NCBI GenBank assembly: GCA_963920575.1
Contig: OY986969.1
Span: forward strand, 14,710,615 to 14,774,614
Origin: Narthecium ossifragum
Lineage: Eukaryota > Streptophyta > Magnoliopsida > Dioscoreales > Nartheciaceae
Reading direction: 5' to 3'
Length of the DNA stretch: 64,000 nt
A program made the position numbers and the translations under genes. The notes beneath the pieces are model-generated. The model saw nothing but the letters and a program-made list of their open reading frames with translations. It had not been told where the DNA came from and did no database searches. Below, in pieces: positions 34,310-46,642 of the stretch; positions within the stretch are counted from its first letter, which is position 1; each line of letters opens with the position of its first letter.

Positions 34310-36819
34310 AGGAGGACATGTCCCTCTATTCCTGGGTCGACCGTCTAGGTCAGGCCCGTGGCTCGTTGTGGACCGCAAGGGTAATTTGGTAAATTGCACC
34401 TTGTCGGTTTATTTCACACTCGCGTGTGCACACACTGACCATGTTTGTGTTAATATTTGTTTAGAACGGTTAGGTGGACCCGGGATCGAAAGATCCGAGC
34501 TTGGGCTTGTGTTTTAGTTCAAGTCTGGCTTTCTGAGAGAAAGGGATCGATGTTCCCTAACTAAGAAGATCGATCTTTTAGATCCAGAAAGTTAAGTCGG
34601 TTCATCATGAAGGATCAATCTTTTCTTGAGGAAAGATCGATCTCTCATAAGACGGTTTGTCCATGTAACAACCCTCGCCGTCCGGGGCCGCCGAGGGCCT
34701 GTGGGCTCCGTCCAGGATCCACTCGAGGGCACCACCCGACAAAATATTGTCTGCTTTTGGCTCATCGCAGAAATCTAGGAAAACTTCCCAGTAGGTCACC
34801 CATCCCGGGACCGCTCGAAGGCAATCACGCTTAACGTTGGAGTTTTCTGGCGGATCACTGTCAGCACGACTTTAAAACGCGTTGTGTCTTATAAGGGTTA
34901 CTAATATACTTATTATATGTGGGGTTGCTTACCCGGTTACCTGGTTCAGCCACACGTCATCCAGATGAACACCGACACCCAGTACCACGGGTCTCACAGT
35001 CCATCTATATAACGGACGAGACCCCCTCTTTGATTCTTTTTTCAAATCCGCCGTTCTTGAGCTGAGATCCGGCTGGATTTGGAGGAGATTGAGGACGATC
35101 CGAGGCTTAGCAGCTGGGATTGAAGCTGCTCTAGTCATGGTAGGGATCCTACCTACTTGAGTTCCCAGTTTTTGGAGGTTTTGGTTTTGTTTTGTGATGT
35201 TTTGCTTAAATCTGCTAATATACATGTTTGTTTTCAATGAATGCATCGGTTTTGGACTCGCGGTCCTTCGTACTACCAGATCCCAAGGTTTTGGGGGATC
35301 TGGAAGAGTTTTCCGACGGTATTTCTCGCCGCCAGTTCGTCGGTGAATCCATTCGGATCGATCTTTCTTGAGGAACAATCGATCATTTGTGGGACGCCAT
35401 GCCCAGCCCGTGCATGATCGATCTTCTGGTGGACAAGATCGATCTTTTCTTGGCCGGCATGGACAGGGTCCCGGGTCACGAGGAAGATCGATCCTCTTCG
35501 GCTTGACCGGGACGGGGACTTCCAAACACTAAGAAGATCAATCTTCTTTGGTGGATAAGATCGATCTTCTTTGGTGGTTGAGAGATGTTTTCAATGGTTT
35601 TTGGCCATGGGGCTTCACATGTACGGATTTTCTTTATCGCTTTATACCTTATACATATTGTTAAGCATGCTAGCCCCAAAATGAGGGGTAGTGGTAAACC
35701 GGGAGAGTGATGACTCCCGGGATGTGTAGATAGCATGTTGTATTGTTAGCGGTGTTTGCCAGGGTTACCATTGCAGCAGTTCTTTGACTTACTTATCTGT
35801 TCACCACCCCGGGTCGGCAGGGTGCCGGCTCAGACTTTCTTTATTATATCATCACCTGTGTTGCATGCTTATTTGCTTATTTGCTTATTTGCTTATTTGC
35901 TTGTGTTCATAGCATGCATAGTATTGTGCATTAGTTGCATAAGGTGAGGGCGTTGGCGATGGGGCGATCGCTGATCCGAGGCTTCAGGTAGCTCAGATTT
36001 AGCTCTACAACTATGGCTGGGTAGCGTGGTTATGGTTTGGATGGTAGTATTTCTGTCGATCTTGATGATAGGCTTAGATTAATGGAATACTCTTGTTGAT
36101 CGACGTTTAAAGGTCGTGTCGGCCTCGAACCGGGTTCTGAGGTGTTGCCAGTGTCCGGTTTCTATGAACCTTGAGTAGATGGTGTGCCTACTCAGCGGTG
36201 CCATTTCCTGCCAACAGTGTCGGTTTCCTGCTTGTGAGTAAGCAGTGTTGATTTCCTGCTTACTGAGCGTGACCCGACATGTGACCAGTTCTTCTAGAAG
36301 ACCATAACCTTGGACCTCTAGGACACGCGGTGGGGTTATTGGTCCCCTATTTACACCCAGGCTTTGCTTGAGGGCCACACTGTTGTGTTCCCTCCTTCTT
36401 CGTGTGAGTGTTAGTGTAGTTTCCCTGCTGAGCTTAGTTATTCATTCCTACCCAGACTGTGTTTTCTAGGTGCGGGCTTTAGCTCCTCTTCGGTGGCCCG
36501 TACCGGGCAGGTGTTTAGCCGTGTGGCGACACCTGGCAGAGTTTGAGGAGTGGTGATATTCAGTTTACCATTTTGTTGTAGTTATCCTCCTACGGGAGTG
36601 TGATGTATAATTTACCCTTTTTGAGGAGTTTCATGAAATGAATTATTTTACTATATCTATTGAGGTTTCTTTAATTATTACTTTAATAAGGGTGTTTTGA
36701 GGATTGTTTAGAGAGACCAGTAGATTAGAGGGAACCCTCGTCAAAAGTTTTCCGCAGTTAGTTAGGTTTTAGTTCGTATCGCCCGACCCAGTTGTGCCTA
36801 CATGGGTCGGGGCGCGACA
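34310..36819 (+). repeat. Del-type solo LTR in gag of element B
   Basis: It ends GGGTCGGGGCGCGACA at 36819 and tracks the 12641 LTR in reverse (gcaagggtaatttggtaaat, then gtgtgcacacactgacc). The first bases are disturbed (AGGAGGACATG where TGTGAGGAC is expected). The flanks TCAGG (34305-34309) and TCAGC (36820-36824) fit a target duplication with one change, and B's gag continues after it. AGATCGATCTT palindromes lie at 34550-34640 and 35355-35575. An 8-base tandem repeat (ttgcttat) is at 35874-35905. Confidence 0.82.
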
Positions 36820-37544
36820 TCAGCAGCCTGAAGGCGCGTCAGTCACGTGCTTCAAGTGCGGGCAGCTGGGACTGTCACCTGCGAGGAGCCCGGGACACTA
36901 TGCCGCAGGGCAGTCAAGACGGAGGGTCCAGTGCTTGGCAGGGGAGTAGTGGTGAGGCGCTCTAGAGGTGGAGACGGCCAGCGAGGACATGTGTTTGCCC
37001 TCCCAGCGCGTGAGCAGCCGAACACCGTTCAGCTGTACCACCGCCACCACAGTACCAGCAGTACCTGTTGACCGCCGCAGAGCCATCCGTACTCAGATGT
37101 ATCTTTTAGCTTTCAAGTTCTTTAGTAGATGTGCTGATAGATTTAGGGGTGTCTCATTCCTATGTGGCTAGCTTGTGTGTGGCATTGCTCGGATTAGAGA
37201 CGAGTTAGCTAGAGATGGCACAGTCAGTGGACTCCTCGATCGGTGGGTCAGTCAGGGTATAACGGGTCTGCCGATCTTCTTCATTGGAGGTTGGAGGCCT
37301 CCGTGTCTATCTAGACTTGCGGGTGCTAGACATGACCGGCTTTGATGTGATACTCGGTATGGACTGGTTAGCAGCATATCGAGCCGTCATTGACTGTGGT
37401 CACCGGAGGGTGGTTGCTTGGACACCTGACGGAACATGGTTTGTGTTGTTGGGGGATCGGTTCTCAGCCGATTCCTTTGCTTGTAGTGTGGGAAGGCGTG
37501 GCGGTGAGCTTTCAGCCTTGTTGGCCAGCCTGTCCATGTTTGGT
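36820..37544 (+). pseudogene. Zinc knuckle and protease of element B
   Basis: The sequence QQPEGASVTCFKCGQLG followed by a damaged second half is the CCHC knuckle of gag (about 36825-36900). Further on is the protease C-terminal half: LEVGGLRVYLDLRVLDM and GFDVILGMDWLAAYRAVIDC (37284-37420). The catalytic triplet region near 37115-37150 (SHSYVAS) has lost a clear DTG. Several stops and frame changes separate the parts. It is interrupted at 37544 by a TSD-flanked LTR and resumes at 39401. Confidence 0.8.
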
Positions 37545-39400
37545 TGATATCGCTCAAATGTGTCTCGCACAGCGGTCGCGGTGCAGTACATCATAAGAGA
37601 GGTCGAACCCACAGAGAGACAAGCAAGAAAGATCCTGAAACACAGATAACAATATATCGAAAACAATCAAGAGTGTAGAATTTAAGAAAGTAGATTGAAG
37701 ATGTAACGGTAAAATAAAATTAACGAAAGAAATCAGGATTTGGTTGAGGCTAGGCTTCAGGAATCACTTCATTAGGATTTAGGTTCTTCTCTTCTCAATG
37801 ATTCATATAATACTCAGTTAAGGGATTTACATCTAAATCACATTAACCGAAAGATATGGAATTACAAACCTAATAAAATATATAAATGTCCCTTCCTATG
37901 ACTGATTCTTCCTTTTACAGCTCTAACTTCATCCTACCAAAACCTAAGAATATACGATACCGGTTGTCACTACAGAGAACGAATAGCAAAAGTTCATCGG
38001 GACAAAGCCCTAACTCTATCTTATCAAATCTTTAAGAATACACAATACCAACTCTCACAATCGGCAATATATAGCAAAGATATCACGAGATAAAGTAGGT
38101 AAACAATAGATAAAACTATAGAAATATAAGATCATGAAAGCAGTATGACTGGATTCATCATATTAATCATTCACATAGAAATATATAATGTGAAAATAAT
38201 CTTTGAAAATTCAATACATAGAAAAGGGTTTAATAATAAAGATTAAAACTATGAACCATGATGTAGAAGAAACCCTAATCCTCGCTAGGTCATCCGTCCG
38301 CCATGCCCGCGGATTACTCGGCCATAGATGGAGATTTCTTCATCTTCTTCCTTATTTTCTCCTCTCAAAAACTCTATAGAAAAGCCCCCTTGGGAGACGC
38401 CAAATTTCAGATTAAATAACCATATATATAGGGGAACTCCCAAAATTAGGGTTTTAGTTGAGTTGGACTTCTTGTGCAACTCGGATTTCCTGAATTAATC
38501 CTGACAGCCTATTCCGGTCACAATTGGGTCCAATCTAGCCAGAATTTGGAAACTTGCTCAACACGAAAGTTGTAGATTAGGAAGTCTTCTGTCAGATCCG
38601 GAAGATTTTATAATATTCGGAGTTATCCGGACTATTTGACGAATATTCTTCTCAGCTTCGACTGAACAGTTTTCCAGCTTGTGTAACTTCATCTATTCTT
38701 CAAATCTGCTATCACACCATCCAGAATCTCACAAAATGTCCAACAGAAAAGTTGTAGATCTCTGAGCCTTCTATCATGTATTCAAATTGCAGAATTTTTA
38801 GACTTCCAGGGAATAGTTTCCGAATATGTTCCTACCAGTCGACGAAACTGTATTTTTCCTCATTTTTCGTAACCTGGGTCGCCCCAACTAAGATCGATCT
38901 TCCTAGGACAAAGGATCAATCTTCTTGAAACTAGCTCTCTGTCAACTCTCTATCAGCATAAAATGATTGATCCTTTGAAGTATGACGCTCTGTCACATAA
39001 ATGATCGATCTTTTTAGGGGAAAATGATCGATCATTTGTCCTGTGTATTTTCTCTTTTGCCACTCAGACTACACCATCGGTGTTAAAAATGTCGTAACTT
39101 CCTCTACAAAACTCAGAATCGTGAACCGTAAAATTCTCCAAAACTAGACTTCAAGAGCATTCCAATAGTGTATGGCACATTATCTGGTTCTTCATGATCA
39201 GGTATAGTTTAATCTTCCAAGTTGACCCATACAATCTTTTCAGCTTATTTTATCCCCAAGTTCCTGCATTTTCCAAATAACTGTGTGAAGCAACATGTAG
39301 ATATAAAAATAGTACTAAAGATGTTGATTAAGGATAATAATCCATCCAGCAATTGAGATGGTTATAAGACTGTTCAGAGTGCACTTTTATGCACTCATCA
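37545..39400 (-). repeat. Athila-type solo LTR with TSD TTGGT
   Basis: On the plus strand it starts TGATATCGCTCAAATG and ends GCACTCATCA, 1856 bp, with exact duplications TTGGT (37540-37544 and 39401-39405). It is the reverse of the 23871-25504 LTR type. GATCGATC motifs are at 38890-39025. It carries the conserved gtcgtaacttcctcta block at 39091-39180. Confidence 0.93.
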
Positions 39401-39881
39401 TTGGTTATGAGGGAGTGCAGAAGAGCAGTTTTCCCAGGATCGTGTGTGACTTTGCAGACGTGTTCCTCGAGGTGTTGGCAGGGCTTCCACAGTCCAGAGA
39501 GGTCGATTTTGAGTTCGACCTAGTACTTGGTACTGCACCGATCTCTCTTCTAGCTTTCAGGATGGTACCAGCAGAGCAGAACAAGTTGAGGACCCAGTTG
39601 GACGAGCTAACCAGAAGAGGCTTCATCCGTCCCAGCATGTCTCCTTGGCTAGTGCCAGTGTTGATCGCAAAGCAGAAGGATGGTACGCTTTGACTTTGCA
39701 TAGACTACAAGCGGCTCAACAAGGTGACGGTGAGGAACAGGTATCCGATGCCACGGATCGACGACCTGTTCGACCAGTTGCGAGGATCTTCAGTCTTTTC
39801 GAAGATTGACCTCCACACATGCTACCACCAGTTGAGAGTTCGGGATTGCGACATCCCGAAGATGGCTTTCCGGACTCGGTA
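39401..39881 (+). pseudogene. Reverse transcriptase N-terminal half of element B
   Basis: It reads VCDFADVFLEVLAGLPQSRE, DELTRRGFIRPSMSPW and VLIAKQKDGTL, a TGA where Arg is usual, [19 protein letters not shown] and [19 protein letters not shown], the classical start of a Del/Tekay RT up to and including the first catalytic Asp (SKIDL). One in-frame stop separates two open pieces. It breaks at FRTRY, where an LTR with TSD CGGTA is inserted. Confidence 0.88.
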
Positions 39882-42879
39882 TGTGAGGACCCGTTCCTCT
39901 GACCCGGTCTTACCGTGTTAGGTCGAGAGTCTGGCTTGGTTGGCCTTGCTTTGCGATCGGTTGATCATATCGCTATTTTTGATGGTCGATTTTACACCCG
40001 CGTAGTACACATAACCTTGATTGATGTACGTGATTGAATAGATACAGTAGGAGCGTTCGTGATCATCAGATCCAGACAAGATTGCGATGAGATCGCTATT
40101 TGGAGTCAAATTGTATTCAGTCCGATAAGTTGACTCGTCTGAACCGGCTAAGCCACTTAAGTGGCTTAACCCTGTTCTCTCTCTCTCTCTCCCTCTCTCT
40201 TTCTTTCCCTTTTTCTTTTCTTTCCTTTCCTCTTCCTTCCTTGCCTTCTCTGCACCCGATCCTCTTCTCCTTCCTTCCCTTTCTCTCTCCCACGGCAACC
40301 CCTCTTCCTTCCTCGATGACCTGGAGGCGGCGGTGAGGGCCCCCTCCCCCTTCTCCTTCCTTCCCTTTCTCTCTCCCGCGGCAGCCCCTCTTCCTTCTCA
40401 GGCGACGGCTGCGGTTGTGGGAGGACTCCGGCGAGCTGGAGACGGCGACGGAGGACGGCGACGGAGGACGGCGGATCACGACGGACTAGCAAGGATTGAA
40501 AACTTGGATTTATGTTTAAGGTAGGTTTCTACGCCTAAACCCTTGTTTAGGGTTAATCTAGGGTTTAGTTCGTTTGTTTGTTGATTTCTTTGTGTCAGAT
40601 TGTTCCTCTTGGCATGCTTAACATCTGATCTAGCTTCCATGCGGTTTTTAGTTGGATTTAAACCAGATTTATACATGTTTTTCCTAGATTTTCATCGATG
40701 CTCTGTTCTTAGATGAACAGTCGAGTTCATGCTCAATTTCTGAGCTATGTGAGCATGATCTCGTGTAACTTTCAAGATTAAAGTTGTAGATCATCGAATC
40801 TACTTTTAATTTCCGCTGGTTTCATGATTATTGGATTTATATACGATGTTTGGCGAATTGTTTCCTAAACTGCTGCGAAACAGAAATTTGGAAAAAGATT
40901 AGTAAATTTTATAGAAATTAGACATCAATTAGATATAATTCTTGGCCTACATGGCCCTAACGTGTTGAGATACATCTACCCAAGTTTAATTTGAAGTTTG
41001 ATGTCGTTTAGACGTCGAATTGATAAGATTTCACCGCCTCTAACTAGGGTTTACTATAGCAATCCAGAATTTAGCCTTTTAGTAGATTTTCTATGTTTCA
41101 CCCTGTTTAATCCTTCGAAATACATGCAGTTGGTATTCCTAGCATTGGTTAGGACTATCATGATTAGTTGGTTGGAATTCAACGGCTAATTACACGGTTT
41201 ATCGGCTTATTTTCTTAGTTGCTAGCTTTCCCTTACTTAGCCTTTACATTTTGTGAATCACGTATGGTTATGTATTTGAATCCTACATGCTTAATTCACC
41301 CAATACCCTTAATTAATGTTATTAGTAACATCTAGGATTTACAAGATAGAGTTGATAGGTTTTGGGTGTTGAACCCTTGATATTGGTTTGTCGGCTTAAC
41401 TAGTAGCTTACTTGTCCAATTAGCATTAAATTGACCATCATGCCTATCATCTATATGAGTTTGTATTTTCGCTAATGAGCGTGTATTCCGTCGTCAATTT
41501 CATGTACTTAGAAGCTTACTTCAAATTATAGTATGTTATCTATATGTATATATATGTAGGTCTTATGTGTGGCTCAGCCCTACGTGAGGCTTGTGGTTGA
41601 ACCAAGGGAGTCATGCCCCTTGGGATGTTTAGATAATTAAATGAGCCGAAGGTGTGCCCTTGTTTGTTGAAGGATATTATGCATGGTTTGGATAATTATA
41701 CATGTAGAGTGTATGTCTAAGTGATGGATGTCTTGAAGTATCTGTGGTGGCCTTATGCATAAATGCTTATTCCTTTATCTTGTTAGCTTGTTATCTCATT
41801 ATGCCAGGCGATTGTTTGATGATATGGCATGTAGAGACACCTAGGCCTAGTTGTTTCAATAAGCTCATGCATGATGCTTGCATTAGAGACATTCAGGCTA
41901 GGTGGTAGGTGATGGGTTTGATCGCCAATCCGGCGTTCTCGGGTAGCTCGGATCTAGCCCTAGGACAGGGGTTTGGTTAGTTGAGGATTAGGACGTGATT
42001 GTCATCGAATGATCATATTTGCTAACATTTGAGGTTATTGATATAGTGGACAATGCATTATTCTTGTATTTGAGGTGTAGAGGTCGTGTCGGGTCTCCAA
42101 GGCCAAGTGCTAAGAATGGATGTCGATGTCCCTGACTTGTGTGTCCCCGTGAGAGATGGTACAACTTGGCAGGGTGATACCTGAACAGGAGCCCGCGGTC
42201 TCTGTTTCCTCTCGTTTGTTCTTGGGTGAGGGTGGGACATGGACAGAAGCCCTCGGGAATCGACGGGGTTATGGAGCCCCTTGGCATATCTTAGACTTAG
42301 AACACGGTTGCAGTTTTCCTCCCTTTCTGTGCGAAGTAGAGTAGAACCCTACTGGGCATTGTTACTCACCCTACCTGAGCTACATCGGCGATACAGGTCG
42401 ATGTGGTTCCTTCTTTCAGGCGTTCTTCTACAAGATGGTGCGACATGTCGAGGTGATCGAGGACATGGAGCTTCGAGCAGTTTTACATAGTTTTGTTATA
42501 GTTTATATTATGATGTATAAATTGAGGTATAACATGATGTATAAATCAAGGTATAATATGATGTATTCGAGGATATAATTGTATGATCATTAATTCAGTT
42601 GTATTTGAGAAATGTTGTAATATTCTTTAATGTAGACATTTGAGAAATGTAATAATTATTTATTTACAATGGTGCCATTGGTCAAGTTGAAATTGTAAAA
42701 TGTACAGGTTTCTTGTGCTATAATTATAAAGGGGATTCTGCCGAAATATTTTTATCAACTTGAGGATTAAATTGTTTAAATTCGTAGCAGTTCTATACTT
42801 GTGCGCTAATTGATAATGTAAACAGGTTTAGGTGGCTCACGCCTCTATCCGAATGGGTTTTCGGGGTCGGGGCGTGACA
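39882..42879 (+). repeat. Del-type solo LTR with TSD CGGTA
   Basis: It starts TGTGAGGACCCGTTCC and ends GGGTCGGGGCGTGACA, 2998 bp, with exact duplications CGGTA (39877-39881 and 42880-42884). It is the longest LTR here. A CT-rich tract (40174-40400) contains an imperfect 86-bp tandem duplication (starts 40264 and 40350). This LTR subfamily lacks obvious GATCGATC clusters. Confidence 0.94.
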
Positions 42880-42884
42880 CGGTA

Positions 42885-43376
42885 CGGTCTGTACGAGTTC
42901 GTGGTGATGCCATTTGGGCTGAAAAACGCACCAGCATCGTTCATGGATCTGATTCAGAAGATCTTCCGGCCATTCCTAGACCAGTTCGTGGTGGTGTTCG
43001 TCGATGACATTCTGATCTACTCTCGGTCAGAGGAGCACGGGCGACACATGGCGACAGAATTGCAACTACTTCGGGAGCATCGGCTATATGCCAATGCTTC
43101 CAAGTGTGAGTTCTGGCTTGCACAGGTGGGATTCCTTGGACACGTGGTGTCGGAAGCAGGGATCTCAATCGACCCCGCCAAGGTCGAGGTAGTAGTGCAG
43201 TGGCAGAGACCGAGGATAGTGTTCGAGGTCTGCAGTTTCCTAGGCCTGGAGGGATAGTACGGGCGGTTCGTGCGGGACTTCTCCAGAGTTGTCAGACCGA
43301 TGACTAGACTGACACAGAAGGCCGTCCCATTTGTGTGGGATGATGCTTGTGAGCGAGCCTTTGTAGAGCTGAGGAC
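42885..43376 (+). pseudogene. Reverse transcriptase C-terminal half of element B
   Basis: It continues the RT broken at 39881: [19 protein letters not shown], then the catalytic [53 protein letters not shown] and, after a stop, YGRFVRDFSRVV. The catalytic DD is intact. The FVDDILIYS and NASKCEFW motifs place it with Del/Tekay chromoviruses. A copia LTR interrupts the connection domain after VELRT. Confidence 0.9.
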
Positions 43377-44406
43377 TGAAGCTCTAAGAGGGGGGGGTTT
43401 ATCTTAGGCTTTATACGATAAAATCAACTATGGAAATCTAAATAAGAGGAGTCTAATTAAATCATATGCTTGCTAAAGATAAGAGCATATATTATATTTA
43501 AGCAATGGATATGAGATGAGAGTTAGAGAGATTGTACCAAAATTTTTATAGTGGTTCGGCCAACCTTGCCTACGACCACTCCACTCAAGGGTCTACTTGA
43601 GGTTCCACTACTTGCAAGACCTCTTACAAGTTATCCACCAAGCTTTTGGGTGCTTGGCAACCTATCCACCAAGCTTACGGGTGCTTGGCAACTTTACAAT
43701 CTCTCTAATATCTCTCTAGGATATTTCTCTCAAAGTCTACTTCACACTTGAAGTAGTTTTACAAAGGTTTAGCTCACTAATAAGAGATAGAAACTTGCTA
43801 GAATATGATTACAATAATCCCTTAGCTCTCTCTAAGTGCTTGGCAAGTTTGCTGCCCTTTCCGTTTTATAGCTGAGCTTCAAAGCCCTCCAAATAGCCTC
43901 CCAACGGCTAGTTTCTGCTCCTGCAACGGCTCTTTAATGGCTCTTTTCTAGACTCATGGTCGACCGTCGCATTGTCCGTGACATCGTCCGCCAGGCTTTC
44001 CTTGAGCCACGGTCGATCCAACTATCGACCGTCAAGCCTCACGGTCGACCATCCCATCGACCGTGACACCGTCTGTCAGGCTCTGTTATGAAAACCGCTT
44101 CCCACGGTTGATGCATCGATCGACCATCCCTCCTTTGAGCCAAGTCACATAGGCCTTGGTCGATCGGTCCATCAACCGTCACATCGACCGTCAGCCTATT
44201 TACCCAAGAACATCTTCCACGGTCGATCCACGCATCAACCGCCATACCCCACGGTCGATCCATGTATCGTCCGTCGCATCGACCGTCAGTACAAAAACAC
44301 ATTAAATATGATTTTAATGCTTTCCAAATTAAGGGATAATAATATTAAACCGATGTTTTATCATCAAATATATATTGACATCATCGAAACAATATTAGGG
44401 CTAACA
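43377..44406 (-). repeat. SIRE-type copia solo LTR in element B
   Basis: On the plus strand it begins TGAAGCTCTAAGAGG and ends AGGGCTAACA, 1030 bp, closely matching the SIRE LTRs at 53488 and 57142. B's reading frame resumes just after it (RLTRAPVLIVP). The flanks AGGAC and ATAAG do not match, so the target duplication has decayed or was lost by recombination between elements. Palindromes (GGTCGACCGT, GGTCGATCC and decayed forms) run from 43955 to 44290. Confidence 0.82.
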
Positions 44407-44960
44407 ATAAGGTTGACCAGGGCGCCGGTGCTGATCGTCCCTGCGCGAGGCGCGGGTTACAGTGTCTACTGCGATGCCAACTGTGAGGGTTTGGGCTGTG
44501 TCCTCATGCAGGAGGGACACGTAGTTGCCGATGGTTCTCATAAGCTGAAGAACCATGAGAGGAACTACCCGACCCATTACTTAGAGCTAGCAGCTGTGGT
44601 CTTTGCCCTGAAGACATGGCGGCATTATTTCTATGGCGACAAGTTCTCGGTCTTCTCGGACCATAAGAGTTTGAGGCACATTTTTACTCAATGTGACCTC
44701 AACCTGAGGCAACGATGCTGGAAGGAGCTGCTGGAGGACTACGACTTTGAGTTGCATTACTATCCGGGTAAGGCAAACGTCGTAGCACGTGCTGAGCAGA
44801 CAGGTGAGAGACACCAGAGCATCAGTGGCAGGATTGTCAGCGCGGCACTGGCAGGCATTAGAGACAGTAGGCCAGTTGGAGCTCGAGTTCGAGAATCAGG
44901 GTTCCAACAGCTGCTTTTACACTGTGCAGAGTATGCTAGCAGTTCTAGCCATGGTGATAG
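44407..44960 (+). pseudogene. RNase H of element B
   Basis: It reads RLTRAPVLIVPARGAGYSVY, CDANCEGLGCVLMQEGHVVA, NHERNYPTHYLELAAVVFAL, FSVFSDHKSLRHIFTQCDLN and LEDYDFELHYYPGKANVVA. This is the RNase H domain of a Ty3/gypsy polymerase with the catalytic D (CDAN), E (YLELAA) and D (FSDHKS) all present. The tail toward the integrase (QLELEFENQGSN) is in another frame. It is interrupted at 44960 by a short TG...CA element. Confidence 0.9.
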
Positions 44961-45843
44961 TGATACGAGGTCGAACCGAGCCATTCCAAGAAGGGACCTA
45001 CGTCCTTGCTTGGGCGGGCCCAACACCAAGGAGCTGGCTGCAACCAGGTCCCTATGGAGCAGGTTGAGCCAAGCCGACCTTAGGGATTCCTATTCCCTGC
45101 TGGTTGATTTCCTAGTTAATAGTTATCTTGATTGACTCAGTTTCCTAGTTTGAGTTCAGCTTATGCTTTGTTTTATTAGTTCCTATTATGAGTCCTAGTT
45201 ATTAGGATGTTTGAGTTATAATTGAGACTTAGTAGGAAAGTATTACTACTTGCTGATTAAAGCAATGTAGTTCTCTAGTTGGATTAGAACTCGTCTAAAG
45301 CCTCTATAAAAGGACCTCTATAGTTTGTATTATGTCATGGACGTATTATGATGAATAAAGTAGAGTTATTAGTAGAATAATCTAGGAGTAGATGTAACCC
45401 TAATTCCATCAATTCCACCATCCACCTTCCCTTCCCTACCGCTGGATCCCTTCTCCACCACCAGCCTCCGCCGTCCACTGCCATCCTCCATCCGCAGTCA
45501 AGCATCCCTCCTTCTTCGCTGTCGTCCACTCCTCCGCCATCCAACTCCGAGTCCCTGGCGTCCCCCTTGGCTGTCATGCTCCCCTCCGCCACCTCATAAC
45601 CGCTGCCACATTCTCCAAGGTTTGGATCCCTCAAGGGTAGCCAGCCAACCATAGAGGAAGTTGCGAGGTAATCCTCTTCCTTATCCGTCTCTCTCCTCTG
45701 GTTTGAGCCTTCCTCGTCGAATACCTGGGGTGCTTCTCCTAAAACCCTAAAGGTATCTCTCGACCTAGCCATAGCTTTGGCTAAGGAGCCGAGATCAGGC
45801 AAGAGACCCGGTACCCGTGCCTACGAGAAGGTTCGGCGTATCA
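44961..45843 (+). repeat. 0.88-kb TG...CA element with TSD GATAG (probable solo LTR)
   Basis: It starts TGATACGAGGTCGAACC and ends TTCGGCGTATCA, with exact duplications GATAG (44956-44960 and 45844-45848). The 5-bp duplication, TG...CA ends and a TATA-like ctataaaagg at 45304 suggest a solo LTR; the 7-base inverted ends TGATACG/CGTATCA would also allow a small DNA transposon. A second copy is at 54189-55044. No internal coding region. Confidence 0.75.
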
Positions 45844-45947
45844 GATAGAGGCACATCACAGTGATACAGAGCTCGAGGAGTTGCGCACATCGGCAGGCAC
45901 GGAGGGCGCAGACGGGGACTGGATTGGTTTTCTTGGTCAACGCGTAA
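45844..45947 (+). pseudogene. Start of integrase region of element B, truncated
   Basis: After the insertion, B continues with HHSDTELEELRTSAGTEGAD and DWIGFLGQR, which fits the start of the integrase region after RNase H. It ends at about 45947, where a minus-strand Del LTR fragment begins. The rest of the integrase and B's 3' LTR are not in the window. Confidence 0.5.
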
Positions 45948-46642
45948 CATTGCTACCCATCCTCGGTCCTAGAGCTAGATCCGAGCTGCCGAAGCCCTCG
46001 GATCGGCGAATAACCCATCACCCCGCCTAACCTAAAATGTCTCTAATGCATACAGTGTATGCACCTATACAACCATATAGCCTAGATATCACTATATGCC
46101 ACATCAACATATGAAACATCCAGCAAGCTAAGTAGATAAATAAAGAAAGGGAACACAGGCACACAACAGACTAAGGTTCCAAAGTTACCCCACGGGCAAC
46201 TGGACAACAAGAACAATGATAGAACTACCAGCCAAGTAACCCACAAGATCGAACATCGAATCAACAACAATCATAAATAAATCGAAAAAATATCAAACCA
46301 AGTGGAATTGAAAGCTAACTCAGAGATCTACAAGGTTTATGTTGAAACTTAATTGAGATTATTCACTTACAGCTCTGTACTCAAGATCAAACATAGCTAT
46401 TCTAATTAAAACATAAATCCAGGAATTTAATCAATGAAAAGTTACTTAAATCCAATTTAAATCAAACCAAAATCCAACCAAGCTTCAATCTAATATTAAA
46501 GATACCTAGAGCGCCACTTCGAATTGATTAATCAAGCAATTAAGCATTAAATTAGTGAAGAACACTTAAAACTAACTAAAGGTGAAAAATCCTACTGATC
46601 GCTTGCAAATGCGTCGTTAAATCAAATCTAAACTCAATCAAG
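45948..46642 (-). repeat. Truncated Del-type LTR fragment
   Basis: It matches the middle of the A' LTR from cattgctaccca (compare 2484) through the gaaagctaactcagagatctac block. Both ends are missing: the left edge abuts B's integrase and the right edge abuts the Athila LTR of F. Boundaries are approximate. Confidence 0.65.

Noticed and set aside
40117..40492. Arg/Glu/Lys-rich ORFs over 100 codons on the minus strand
   Set aside because: They reflect the CT-rich tract and its 86-bp duplication in a solo LTR.
45335..45802. 155-codon minus-strand ORF
   Set aside because: It lies inside a 0.88-kb LTR-like element, is not open in the related copy at 54189 over the same span, and has no domain.
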